Source: Ustulina deusta
Lineage: Eukaryota > Ascomycota > Sordariomycetes > Xylariales > Xylariaceae
DNA: 64,000 bases
Reading direction: 5' to 3'
NCBI GenBank assembly: GCA_023159155.1
Contig: JAJNNX010000053.1
Span: 1 to 64,000, forward strand
Part shown: positions 36,077 to 46,730 of the stretch, piece by piece
Numbering within the stretch: position 1 is the first letter of the stretch
Layout: the number at the start of each line of letters is the position of its first letter
Program-made: the position numbers and the translations under genes
Notes under the pieces: generated by a model
Database searches by the model: none
Seen by the model: only the letters and a program-made list of their open reading frames with translations
Told to the model about the DNA's origin: nothing

Positions 36077-37401
36077 CTAGCCTCCGCGGGGAAACCGTGC
36101 ACCCATCCATACAAGTTCCCGCGGCCAATAAGATATCCGGAACAGAGCCAAAACAATTAACAGAACAAACAAAAACAATGTTATAGCTACTTGTCCCGTT
36201 TGGTAGAAAAAGATAACCCCGTAGTAAGACTGGATAAAACTCTCTTTTATCCGGCGAGAGATCGCTTTTAATACATTTTTCCAAACAAACGGTGTATCGG
36301 CCTTTAGCCTCCGCACTATTAAAAATATAGAGTTAGTGATTATTGTTTATGATAAAGATAGAAAGTGTTCCGGGGGCGTGTAATAGTAATAAATAAGAAT
36401 ATATCCTGAGACACGTTAAAGGGGGACATAAAAACTCCAGCAGACTGACCTGTAGTCAAAAGCTTGTAGGGAATGTCAATTGTGACAAAATCAAGCGCGG
36501 CTTCATCTATTTTAAAGCAGTCTTGGTTGGGGCAACTTTCACTCCGGAGCTCTGGAGCCTCGCGAGCCCAGGACGGCAGTAAGTGCCTAACCACCGCGCC
36601 GGAAATATTACCTAGTAGCTCGGTTTCGACTTCCTGTAACGTGTTGGCCAAAATTGACCGGTATTCATACTTTGCCATGGGAAAACAAGTACTATCTGTG
36701 CTAATCTTAAGCAGTTTGGCCTGCAAGCCCTGCAGCATACTACACCCGTATCTCAAGGGCTTCTCGATTAAATCTTCGAGGTCGACGTACAGATGGGCGA
36801 ACTCTTGATACCCTTGCCTTTTAATCAAGATTTCCCGATGAACGTTGAGTAAACGACGCAATTCGCGAAGTTGATGTACTGCAGGCTCCCACTCTTCTAG
36901 GCCAAGCCCAGCAGAGACGTTGAGGGGGGGGCGAAGTAGGGAGGCACCCATGTAAAGTAACGGAAAGTTGCATTCTACTGAATCGCTTAGCGAAGCAGTT
37001 GTCTTTCCTTCGGCTTGATGTGTAGTGCTTGTTGCAACAGCGGTATAAGCGGTAATGGTTTCAGACGTTCGAATAGTAATGGTCTCAGTAGAAGGAGTTG
37101 ACTGAGTAGTAGTGATGGTAACGAATTCTGTCAATATTATTGGAAGCCCAGCTGTTTCTGTACTTGATATTGACATCGTTGGCACATTTACGAGTGATTC
37201 TGTCTCCGTTTCAGTTTTTTCTATTATTGTCGTACTGGAATACGGAAGGACTGCGCTGCCCGGAGGGTTGAGATTGTCATTGAGAAATCTAGCCATGTTC
37301 GTATAACGAGGGAAATATGCTCGCGCTAGAAGTATGTATAGAAGATCTGCACGCAGCACCTGCTGCCATACTAATACCAACCCTCGAATTATTGCAGCCA
37401 T
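36077..37401 (-). CDS. Ser/Thr-rich membrane protein of unknown function
   Basis: The first ATG in frame is at 37401; the four codons before it begin with GTG. The first exon (37401-36450) encodes an N-terminal hydrophobic segment, a Thr/Ser-rich stretch (about residues 70-140, with repeats such as TITIRTSETITAYTA) and a Cys-containing region with Asn-x-Ser/Thr sites. A probable intron (36449-36316, donor GTCAGT, branch ACTAAC, acceptor TTTTAATAG) joins it in phase to a second exon (36315-36077) with a strong transmembrane segment, QVAITLFLFVLLIVLALFRI. This gives about 396 residues. Without splicing the frame stops at 36340 (353 residues, no C-terminal anchor). The pattern suggests a surface-exposed, O-glycosylated membrane protein; no family was recognised. 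Confidence 0.6.
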
Positions 37402-40400
37402 GCTTGAATTCACATTGATTTGTGGTTGATGCAGGTAGTTTAAAGCGGTAACAGAAATAAAATTTCCCGTTCAGCCAGAAAAAAAACTATACAGCATAGT
37501 AAATATTGAAACAAGGATACTTATACTGTTTTACAAAGATGCCGGATTCGGTCATTTAAAATTGGAGGCTTTTTAACTCTTTCATTGACTTAATTCATAA
37601 ACATTGTAGTATAAAGAAAGGATAACAGTAACAAAGGTAAACATTTACTATTTACTTGCTTATTTTCTACTATTATAAAGTTACATTTAACTATGTAGTA
37701 ACTAGTATAAAAAAACCTAACTTATTATTATTTAGGCAGTTTTAGTTAGGGAAAAACCACCAAAGTATTTCTTAGGAACCGGATTGTCCTTTAATAGTAG
37801 CAGCACCACTTTTATGTATAACATTCCATTAATAGACCTTTCTTACTAGCTATAGGTATTATAGATCTATTATTATTAACCACAATGGTCATTAAAACTA
37901 AGAGGGAACCAAGCCACACTGTGTAAGCATGGAATACACAGCAAGGAAGCAACAGCCATATCTACAAAAAAAAAGGAAAGAGGGAAATGAGAAAATGGGA
38001 AAATAGGAAAGGGCCCGCTAGAATGTGTTAGAGAGTCTACAACTCCATTTGTAGGTTCACTTCAACACAAATATCACTTTTAATCTCGAATTATTCTGCG
38101 CGCCAAGTTTCTCGTCAAGCTAACCTTGCAAGATTTGACTTCTATACTTATAAGACCAAACAACAAATTTTTACACCGTTGTGCAACTCCTCTCGGTAAA
38201 TACCCACGTAAATCGCATGGTAAACGTTTTTCTTGACATGTAAACATCTAGTTCAACTCACCAATAGAGTACGCTATGAAAAACTGTCCCCCCTACGATA
38301 GCATGAAGTCCGACGCTGCAGCATACTAGCCACAGAGGTGATCGCAGGACCTTTTGAGCACACCCGCGTCCTTGTGCATGTGCTTACTAAGCTATCAATC
38401 GTTGGTAGACGCGATATTATAAGAGAATACAAGATTGCCTCTATCCATTGCGTAGAACTAGGGATAGCCGGCCACCGTGGTGCGCCGCACGAAACGGCTG
38501 GATCAACTAGATGAGCGACGAGGCGACCGATGGGGGAGGTGACAAGGACAGAAGGTTGGGTTCACCTATAGCTCGCGCTCAGGCGGCTCAGCGTAAGCGG
38601 CGCGTACGCGAGGATCATGCGAAGGCCCTGAGGTGTAAATCGAGTGAATGATCCAGAAGCTTCTGTTACTCAGAATAGCGGCTGAGGCAGCATGGCATAA
38701 TATGCCCCCTTCAGTTTGCCAGCTACAGCAATGCAAGCACAGGCATTTATTATTCGTAGCTCTTCTCCTTCATTAATTCAATCAACGTGCATACATAAAC
38801 ATAGCACGACCTTGAGGTTGAATAGGTTCATTGCAATACTAATGAACCAATCAATGCTGACGCCATATGCAACACGCTCATTTACTTTTCGCTCCCTCAG
38901 GTCCGGGTTCGTATGTCTAATCACGCCCCCAGGATAGCTTTCAGATATGTGTAAAAGACTTCTTTGCACTGTTTACATTAGCGTAATTTATTTTACCTCT
39001 TAGTAATATATGAGCTTAATTCTAGCGCACTATGAAGTTTTTCAGCCGTACCGATTGGCCGGGAGGAGGGCAAAGTCAGCAAGGCCGACACGGACAACAA
39101 AGATGTAGATTCACAAGATTGACTAGGGGTGGCAAGCTTTGCCTGTTACCTAGGAATTGCCTCATGGTTTAACCGGAGATATAACAGACGATGGTGTGTC
39201 ATTGATGGGTGGATAGGATTGAAGACCTACACCGACCCGGCTTAGTTTTTCGGCGGTGATGACTCTCCTGGGTGAAGTTGACACTCGATCCGAGTTTATT
39301 AGAGGAACCTGGGGCTTTTTAATGTTTAGCCTTCGTGAATACTTAGGCTCGCTCGCCACGGCTAGTTTTAAGCGGGCAGGTTGTGATGCCCTTTGAACGG
39401 GAGCCTTTAAGATGCCATTACTAAATGTTATATGTGCTTAGGCGTCTCAACGTTTAAATAAAGGAGGTATTTTGCTCCTCTGTAATAACCCCAATGTCAT
39501 TTGTTTAAAATGTTCCTGGCGGGCTAAAACCTACACTATGTAATAGATAATATTTATATAAGTGTAGCTTATAGCACACTTTTTGTTGTTTAGTTTAATA
39601 TATTATTATTGTTTGTTTAGCTTCATAGTAATCTTTAACTACATAACTTTAAAGGCCTTGTCTGTCTATTAAAGACTGTTCGCTAATATCAAAGCTTTTA
39701 TTTATACCCACCATGTAATAGGGGGACAGTTAGCCTGTCTTAAAAAAACATTGGCAATAGAAACCGGAGTATAGAGATATAAACATCAGCAGCAACATGG
39801 ATACAGTAATGCCTACACATTAGAGGTAAGGGTATGATGGTAGGTATGAGCGTAGCGGTTATGAGCCTATACAGTAGGGCATAGCGCTACAATTGTTGCA
39901 ATTTCTCTATTTCCAGTAACTCTTGGTGTAATATGCCCCGCCCCCTTCCATGCAAGCACTGGAAGTCCTTCATATCTGTGGCAATGATTTCATTCGGCGA
40001 GCTTCAACTGAACTGGTTTATTGCCGCCACAGCATAGGGCTAAATGCCAGACTACACATGATATGCCTATTTTGGCAAGCATCACCATGAAGTGAGCTGC
40101 AGCGAGTGACATACGCTAACGAGGCTAGAGAGTCTATCATTGTGTTCACTATGCTGGCTGACTAAACCTTGCCCGGCAGGCAACCATAGAGCGCCTCGCA
40201 GCCATTAGATCCCGGTCCAGGACCTTCTGCCCCACCAATGTCCTCGACCCATGAGGGATAGGAGAGCCACAAGAGACAGGCTCGAACGAAGACATCTGTA
40301 GCCACTATTTAACCAATCCATCTGCAGAGTCACAACTGTTTGTGACATCTATGTCTGGCTGAAGTCGAAACTCTGGGACGAATAATTCTATGAGCTTGGT

Positions 40401-40566
40401 AGGGCTCTTGTTTGGCACGACGTATATCCTCCGCGGGTTTCTCGAGAACAAACGTAACGCTGGACAAACGCTCCGCCGGATTGGCAACGGGCTAGGCCGC
40501 GCGCGAGGGTTTCAATTTGCTGCGAGCGGTGGACCGAGCTCTTCAACACGGCCAGTCGGGGATGTA
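37402..40566. other. 3.2-kb gene-poor interval
   Basis: The left part (37440-37900) is AT-rich with A/T runs; the rest has normal composition. Only short frames occur, none with recognisable content apart from a small bZIP-like fragment at 38511-38651. AT-rich patches around 39540-39720 may be relics of repeats but lack visible ends. This looks like decayed intergenic DNA between the repeat-proximal genes and the conserved gene block. Confidence 0.4.
38511..38651 (+). pseudogene. Short bZIP-like basic-region fragment
   Basis: A 46-codon frame from an ATG contains ARAQAAQRKRRVREDHAKAL, which resembles the basic region and first leucine-zipper heptad of fungal Yap-type bZIP factors (pattern R-x-A-Q-R-x-x-R-x-R-K-x-x-x-x-x-x-L). 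A possible donor (GTGTAA) lies directly after AKAL, but no downstream zipper exon was found. It is either a broken gene start or chance resemblance. Confidence 0.3.
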
Positions 40567-41277
40567 TCACCATTTGATAGCGTCCCGATGGGTGATCTCT
40601 TGTTTGGATGACGTTTCCGGCAGTGTTGCATCATCACCACGCGCAGACGACTTGACTTCCTCAAGGATAGGCAGGGCGTGATCAACATGGTATCTATCTG
40701 CCTCATCGCGAGCAATCCGGGTCCATTTGGCGATGAGAGGATGCTGGTCAGCAACATCGGGGTAGCTGATCTGGTCACCCTCGTGTGATGCCGTGACAGG
40801 GTAAGCCCAACTGCCATCCGGCGCCCAGAACTCGGAGGTAAAGATGCTCTCGGGATTCAGCTCGGCGGCAGCTTGGGACAGAAGACCACCAGCACGAACA
40901 GAGTCGCCGGCTTCGGCCAAGGCAGTGCTGATACCCTCAAGGAGGCCGAGTAACTGACCAGCTCTGATGCCGATGTTGGCACCGAGGGAAAACCCCTGAT
41001 CGAAGCCGGCTTGGATGCTGCCGGCTTTGCCGGCCGTGATGCCCTCGCGATAGCCGACAGTGTTGTGTTGAGCCCGAAGCCTTCGTGTATCCAGCGATAT
41101 GTCAGGGTTGCCATGGGATGCCGATGCGCTTGGTCCGCGTACTGGCGAATCAGGACCCGGGCCAAATACATCACCTAGGGGGTCATACGCCGATGGGCTG
41201 ATGGATGTCATTTGGGAAATGTTGGTGTGAGAGTCGAATTCGTCGCCGAAAGACTCGGGCGGCTGTGCGAGATGCAT
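40567..41277 (-). CDS. YAE1: Yae1 family protein (ABCE1/Rli1 Fe-S cluster recruitment)
   Basis: A frame of 236 residues from the first ATG (41277); the open frame runs 39 codons further upstream as a Lys/Glu-rich stretch without an ATG. The Yae1/Lto1 signature is clear in the middle: HNTVGYREGITAGKAGSIQ followed by GFDQGFSLGANIGIRAG and GQLLGLLEG, the deca-GX3 type glycine repeat. In yeast, Yae1 with Lto1 links the ribosome-recycling ATPase Rli1/ABCE1 to the cytosolic iron-sulfur targeting complex. The N-terminal DPLGDVFG acidic motif is also family-like. The C-terminal 100 residues are fungal-specific. No intron is needed. Confidence 0.85.
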   Translation of the reverse strand: MHLAQPPESFGDEFDSHTNISQMTSISPSAYDPLGDVFGPGPDSPVRGPSASASHGNPDISLDTRRLRAQHNTVGYREGITAGKAGSIQAGFDQGFSLGANIGIRAGQLLGLLEGISTALAEAGDSVRAGGLLSQAAAELNPESIFTSEFWAPDGSWAYPVTASHEGDQISYPDVADQHPLIAKWTRIARDEADRYHVDHALPILEEVKSSARGDDATLPETSSKQEITHRDAIKW

Positions 41278-42637
41278 CGGATTATGATCCACTTTTTTTT
41301 CCGCTTCCTTTTTCTCTCTCTCTTTTTTTTGTACTTCCCTTCCCCTTTCTGTTGATGTATCCTCCTTTTCCTTTTCTCTTTTTCTCTCTCGCAAGGCGGT
41401 TAACTAGCTGAGGTCATGCGGTTTGCGGGTGATGCATGGTGTGGCGGTGTTGCCACTCTTGAGCGGTCCGATGAAGGTACCATGTGCACATACTGTATAA
41501 ATAACACCGTACCGCGTGTAACCAGGTTATGCTACATGCAAGTACCTAGGTACCTAACCTAGCTTCAAGTTGTATTCATAGTACTTCTGCCGCTTTCCCC
41601 AGGTCGTATAGTGCATCCATGTATCTAGGTAGGTAAGTAACTTATGTTACTGCAACTCCACCCGTTCAATACTGTCGACGTGATAAAAGGCAATAGTGGC
41701 GATAACGTATAATGGTCAATTAGACGCTGCTCTCGTGCTAACCTCGAGTGCCATTCCGAACGCTCCTTGACCAAAGCGAAGCGTGTTGGTGCCATATGGA
41801 GACCGAGGCGATCTTTCGGCATGGCGGCTTTGGTTGCCTTCTCGTTGATTTGAAAACGCTAGCCTGGGTTTGATACCAGCCCGTCGATATGCCCCCTCCC
41901 CCAAAGTCTTCCTGCTGCAATGCGATATAGCACCTTTAATCACTGGTTCGATAACGTGGGAATGGTGCTACTATGTTGAATAGTAAAAGGGAGGGGCGAG
42001 AAATCCGGGGCTATGGGGGCACATTAGACGCCTAGCCGGTGAGTATGGGGAATGGGGATTGGATTTCAAGGCAGGAAAATGCCATCGATAAATTCTTCAT
42101 CTACAACGCTTTACAAAATGCCCTGGCCTATTCGCAGACCTTGCCTTAAAGTAACAATCTGTAAGATACACCGTGGTGGGGCATATTATATAGCCGTGGG
42201 AGGATAGGTTACGGGCCCGGTAAGCTAACTGGCTGCCATCTCTCGCTTTAACAATGGCAAGACAAAGACAAATTGGATGGAGAGATAAACTATCTTTCCC
42301 GTGGCACAGCATCACCCGGTTGTTTAGAACTCACCCCATAAGATTGGTGCGAAACATCACCATCATGAAACATAGCCTTTCACGTTGACCTAGGACAACA
42401 AAATGAATTCTCACATCGTCTGATCGACCAGGCTCGGGGAAGGGATTGTATGGGGCAATACCAGGTTCTCTGACAGACTAATTCGCCAAGACAAGGTAAG
42501 GAGAGGCAAGCAACAACCTGCCGTCGTTACCCGCGGCTAGGATGCGTCGGAAGCGAGCTGATTATCCGAGCCATCAGCAATTGGTCCATATACAAGACCC
42601 AAACCTACCCGAAGGAGGGAAACCATACCATGGTATT
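41278..42637. other. Intergenic between YAE1 and the RraA-like gene
   Basis: Next to YAE1 lies a strong purine/pyrimidine tract (41290-41395, TTTTTCTC-type on the plus strand), probably part of the YAE1 leader. Palindromic TACCTAGGTA-type motifs occur at 41541-41560 and 41620-41635. Short frames elsewhere have no recognisable content. Confidence 0.4.
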
Positions 42638-43744
42638 CTACAATCTGAATTTTCTGCTGGCCTCGACAAAGCCCATACCCTTCTTGATCTCGATCGCCAT
42701 CTTTTCATCCGCCTTTCCAACACATCTGTTAGCAAACGACACTCCACCAAAACGCTGACCAACTTATTGAATACAGACTCGAAATAGGGACAGGCCACTG
42801 AAAATGAGAGGGTGCATAATATTTCCTCCCATTCAACTCGCCGGTGAATGGCAAGCGAGCTCTGGAACTCACCTCGACCTGCTTCTGCATCAACGGTAGA
42901 GCTTTCTCCGCCAACTCAACCGGTAAGACAACGACACCATTAATGTCGGCAATAAGATAGTCGCCGGGGCGGATCTCCATGTCCTGCTCGTCGGTCTGTA
43001 GCTTAACGGACACGTTGACGCCAGCGACCTTGAGTAATTCAGCAGGAGGTGCCGTTCCCACATCTCGCGCGAAAACCTAAATCTCATTCACCTATTAATG
43101 CCATCGTCACCGGGACAAAATTTTACCAACTAGGAGAAAGAGGTGACTGGGTACGTAGGTGGGTTCTTCACCGGATAAGCAAGGTCCCGCTGCTCTTGTA
43201 CATCACGGAACCTCCCGTCGATGACGGAGCCCACGGCGCCGAGGAATTGGGCACGCGTCGACATTAGGCCGCCGTAGACGGCATTGGGGGTTTTGGGAGG
43301 GCAGGAGACAAAGACTACGGCGCCCTCGGGTACATGATCAATCTGAGATAAAGGGGGGGGGGTGGTCAGCAAGGTACGAATAGACACCCGAGGGAGGGCC
43401 AGGGTGAGGGACAATACGAGACAGAGGGACGAGGACCTACGTAATGGGTCGGGTGCTTCGGCGCCGGGTCATCAAGCGGCACGTATTTGACCGTGTAAGC
43501 CGGGCCGACGATCTTAGTATTACCGTCCTGGCGGAGAGGCGACCACATGGTCAGGCCGGAGAGGAAGCCGCCGTTCCTGTATTTCAATTTGCAAAGGGCG
43601 TCGGACACGTCGCACCTGTAACGCCACAAAAGCACCCCCAAGAAGTCAGGCCGTGTGAGTTTGATATGATATCATGTTCAGTATCCCGACCTACGTCGTA
43701 TAATTCTGCAGCGCTCTCACGATAGGATCCCGAGACTCGGCCAT
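42638..43744 (-). CDS. RraA-family protein (HMG/CHA aldolase-like, oxaloacetate decarboxylase)
   Basis: Five exons (43744-43695, 43615-43441, 43342-43172, 43076-42873, 42754-42638) give 238 residues with agreeing phases at every GT-AG junction. The start is MAESRDPIVRAL. Family marks are SDALCKL, QFLGAVGSVIDGRFRDV (the G-x-x-x-D-G-x-x-R-D site that binds substrate carboxylate and metal) and RPGDYLIADINGVVVLP near the C terminus, ending KADEKMAIEIKKGMGFVEAS. Members are metal-dependent class II pyruvate aldolases acting on 4-hydroxy-4-methyl-2-oxoglutarate-like acids, or oxaloacetate decarboxylases; the precise substrate is not predictable. The last exon start (acceptor GGTCAG) is chosen because it alone keeps the conserved C-terminal frame. 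Confidence 0.85.
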
Positions 43745-44770
43745 TTTAGTGAATTGACGATGGACGGCGGCTCTACTATTACTGCGCTGCACGGTCGAGG
43801 GCCAGAAGAGAAGGGGGATACCACTGGCCAATTGGGGATGCGGGCGGGAACACAATCGTTTGGCAGTATGGGGGAATATCATTATCGCCCCAGCGAAGAG
43901 GTATTATCTGATATTGTACAATGCAGCGAGATCTTGATATCTTGGTATGTAGGGTACGTAAGATGGAGCACTCTCCCTCTGGCCGAAGACAATGACGTAT
44001 CTGCAACACGATTAAGTTGTCCGCATTCATTGGTACAAACCGATCTAGCTCGGTGGGGTCGGAGAGAGGTTTATACTATACTGGGTTAGAGAGAGTAGGT
44101 AGGTAATCCAGAAACCCGGTCGCTTTACCTCGGTCTCGGCACACAAGGACCCACGTTCGTCAATCCACCTGGGCAGGTAAGTATTCATCGGACCCGCTGG
44201 CACTCGGGACAGGTAGATCTCGTATGGTACCTGTACCCAAACACGATTCATCAAAGGCATGACTAGAGGAAAAGACAGCAGTGACCTTTTAATATTCATC
44301 CACGAGTAGCCGCCAGCAAATCATCAGCATGGCTAGGTACATACATATTGGGTGCACGTCGATAATGCAACAAACTCAGCACACCTTTATTTCAACACCT
44401 AGATGAGCCTCTTCCCTTCGCGTCGCCATTTCTCCCTAACCTTTACTACACGACACTACGGTTATCTCATTGTAGTACGCCTGAACCTCACCTAGCCGAC
44501 TAGAAGACTACGCCCACACTGCTGACGTGTCTCCTATATGGCGCCCCGGTCGGTGTATCATCGTAGAGGACGGGGACTTGGATCATGTTTTTATCATCCA
44601 GGTGGTGTAAAATGTTGGAACCACTGGCTCTCCGCACGATAACATGATTGTCTTTTACTCGAGTTGGACCGAGGCCTCTGGTATAGCAAGAGAATGAGGA
44701 AGGCTTCCAATTAAGGCATCACTTCCAAGTCCTCACTGAAATCGTAGCCATCGGGGCAGAACCGCACGTC
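43745..44770. other. Intergenic between the RraA-like and MFS genes
   Basis: About 1 kb of normal composition between two genes on the minus strand. It must hold the promoter of the RraA-like gene and the MFS terminator. Several short frames exist but none is protein-like by eye. No repeat or RNA gene recognised. Confidence 0.4.
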
Positions 44771-46730
44771 TCATACCTGGCGAGCAAACTCATCGAGCTC
44801 CGTCTCACCCTGCTCAGTCCCTAAGACTTCCTTGGCCGCAGGGGTGCCGGGCATGGGTGGCGGCTGTCTCTGGTAGGTAAAGCAGCTCGTGATGATGCCT
44901 ATCGCAGCAACCCCCATAACGAGCTTGATGTCATCAGTGAAGGCCTCGGCATACGCCATCTTGACCTTCAGCTGGAGTTCGGCGGGTAGCCATGGTCCGA
45001 TCGTTGGGCTGTGATGAAGTGCTTCTAGGTCATCCGGATCCATCTCACCACTCAAGTCGTGTGCCACTCTAGCATTAAAGATGATGCTACAGAGGGCGAT
45101 GCCGATACTTCCACCTAGGACGCGCGCTTGTGCAACGATACCCTGGGCCACGGCGAGGTCGGCTTGACCGGATTGCACCGAGGCCATGATTGTCGCCGCC
45201 CCGAGGGAGAGTCCGATACCGAGCCCAAGGAGCACCTGGAAGCCATACTGTGCCTTGATCTGCATGGTGATATTGCGCAACATTAACATGAGGCCCGCGC
45301 CTAGTAGCTGGAAACAATGAGCGGCGAAGAGCGTCCAAGATGTATTATTCCGCCGACGGGAGACGGCTCCGGCGAAAAATGCACCTAGCGCTGTGGCGCC
45401 AAGCATCGGGAGCAGGTGAATTCCCGAATAGAAGGCGTTGTCGCCGTTGACGATCTGGAAGCGCTCCGGCAGTATGACTAATATGACTAGATAGGTAAAG
45501 CCGGTACAGAAAGTGCAACTAGTCGTGTCAGCCTCAGCAGCACATGTGAAAGGCGGGAGTTTGGAGATACGGCCACATACATGACACAAGCAGAATAAAC
45601 TCTCCCCATAAGGCGAAGCGGTAGGATAGGCTCGATTCGGATATCTTCCCTAGAGCCTAGGGAAAGCTCCCAGGCCGCAAAGCCCAGCCAGCTGAGAACC
45701 GAGACGACCAAGGCCAGGACAATGACCGGGTGATTCCAAGCGAAGCTATACGCCCCAGCCTCCTGAAGTGCAAATACCAGTAGTGTACAGGCAGCTATGA
45801 TGAGGATATTGCCTAAGAAATCAATCCGTCGGATGGCGTCCAATCCGCGTTGCTGACGGCCCATACCGGCCGGCCAGGCAAGGTACAGGCCAGCAACAAG
45901 AACGACGCCAAACGGGACACTGGGATTATTGATTAGCAGAAGACGGGAAGAGGGAAATCTGCGGAGAAGAGGGACGACGGGTTTAAGAGAAGGCGTTATT
46001 CGTTTGCATACTTAATCCAGAAAATCCATCTCCAAGTGACCGTTGAGGAAATGATACCTCCCAAGACGGGGCCGAGCACGTAGGAGATTGCGAGAGTCAG
46101 ACCAATCATAGCACCCATGAGACTCGGGTTGTGTGCTGGACCGACTTCAAACAGGGCAATCTGAGCCAAGCTGTAAAGTCCAGAGCCTCCCATGCCCTGG
46201 AAAGCACGGCAGATAATCCTGCGAAATGATTAATGCATTGCCAGCTTCGGAGAGGATAAGAAGCATGCGTACAGCTGTTGCATAGTCCTTGCAGAAGCAC
46301 ATCCAATCGAAAAACCAGAGAACAAGATCCAAGCAGCACAGATGGTGTTACGACGGCCGTAAATATCGCTGAGCTTTGCGAAGCCGATAGCCAGGCCCAA
46401 GTAAGCCAAGAGGTAAGCGAGGACGACCCAGGGAGCATCGAGGAAGTCCCGGAGGTCGATGGAAATGGTGACCAGTGATGTGGAGACGATGGAAGCATCC
46501 AAACTCGAAAAGAGGAGCCCAAGAAGCAGGCTAGAGAGCGGAGCAGTGTTAGAACGTTTACGACAACGACGCCGAGAGGGTTGGAGAGGGCGGCGAGGTG
46601 TGGAGGGAAGCAAATAGGCGACTCACATTGCCACAAGTATGGACTGACGCCAACCATTGAGCAGATGCTGATATGCTATCATCGAGGGTGGGGGCAAGGA
46701 ATGGCCAACGCGCAGCGGAGAGAGAGCCAT
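44771..46730 (-). CDS. MFS transporter, DHA2 (14-spanner) drug/metabolite exporter type
   Basis: Five exons (46730-46627, 46530-46273, 46218-46012, 45919-45581, 45518-44771) with consistent phases give 551 residues. TM1 carries LFSSLDASIVSTSLVTI, typical of the DHA2 group. Loop 2-3 has motif A (AKLSDIYGRR), TM4 the F-Q-G-M-G-G-S-G block, and TM5 motif C (YVLGPVLGG) followed by WRWIFWINVPFG. The second half has SGIHLLPMLGA and GLSLGAATIMASVQ, and the tail after the last helix is short and acidic. The protein should sit in the plasma membrane and act as a proton antiporter for toxic or secondary metabolites; substrate unknown. It is followed by the RraA-like gene on the same strand and faces the protease gene across a 2.4-kb divergent spacer. 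Confidence 0.88.

Noticed and set aside
39530..39750. Possible solo LTR between TGTAATAG words
   Set aside because: Only an 8-base similarity; no target duplication or match to the LTRs in the window.
40390..40611. Plus-strand frame overlapping the YAE1 3' end
   Set aside because: Antisense shadow without features; YAE1 on the minus strand explains the openness.
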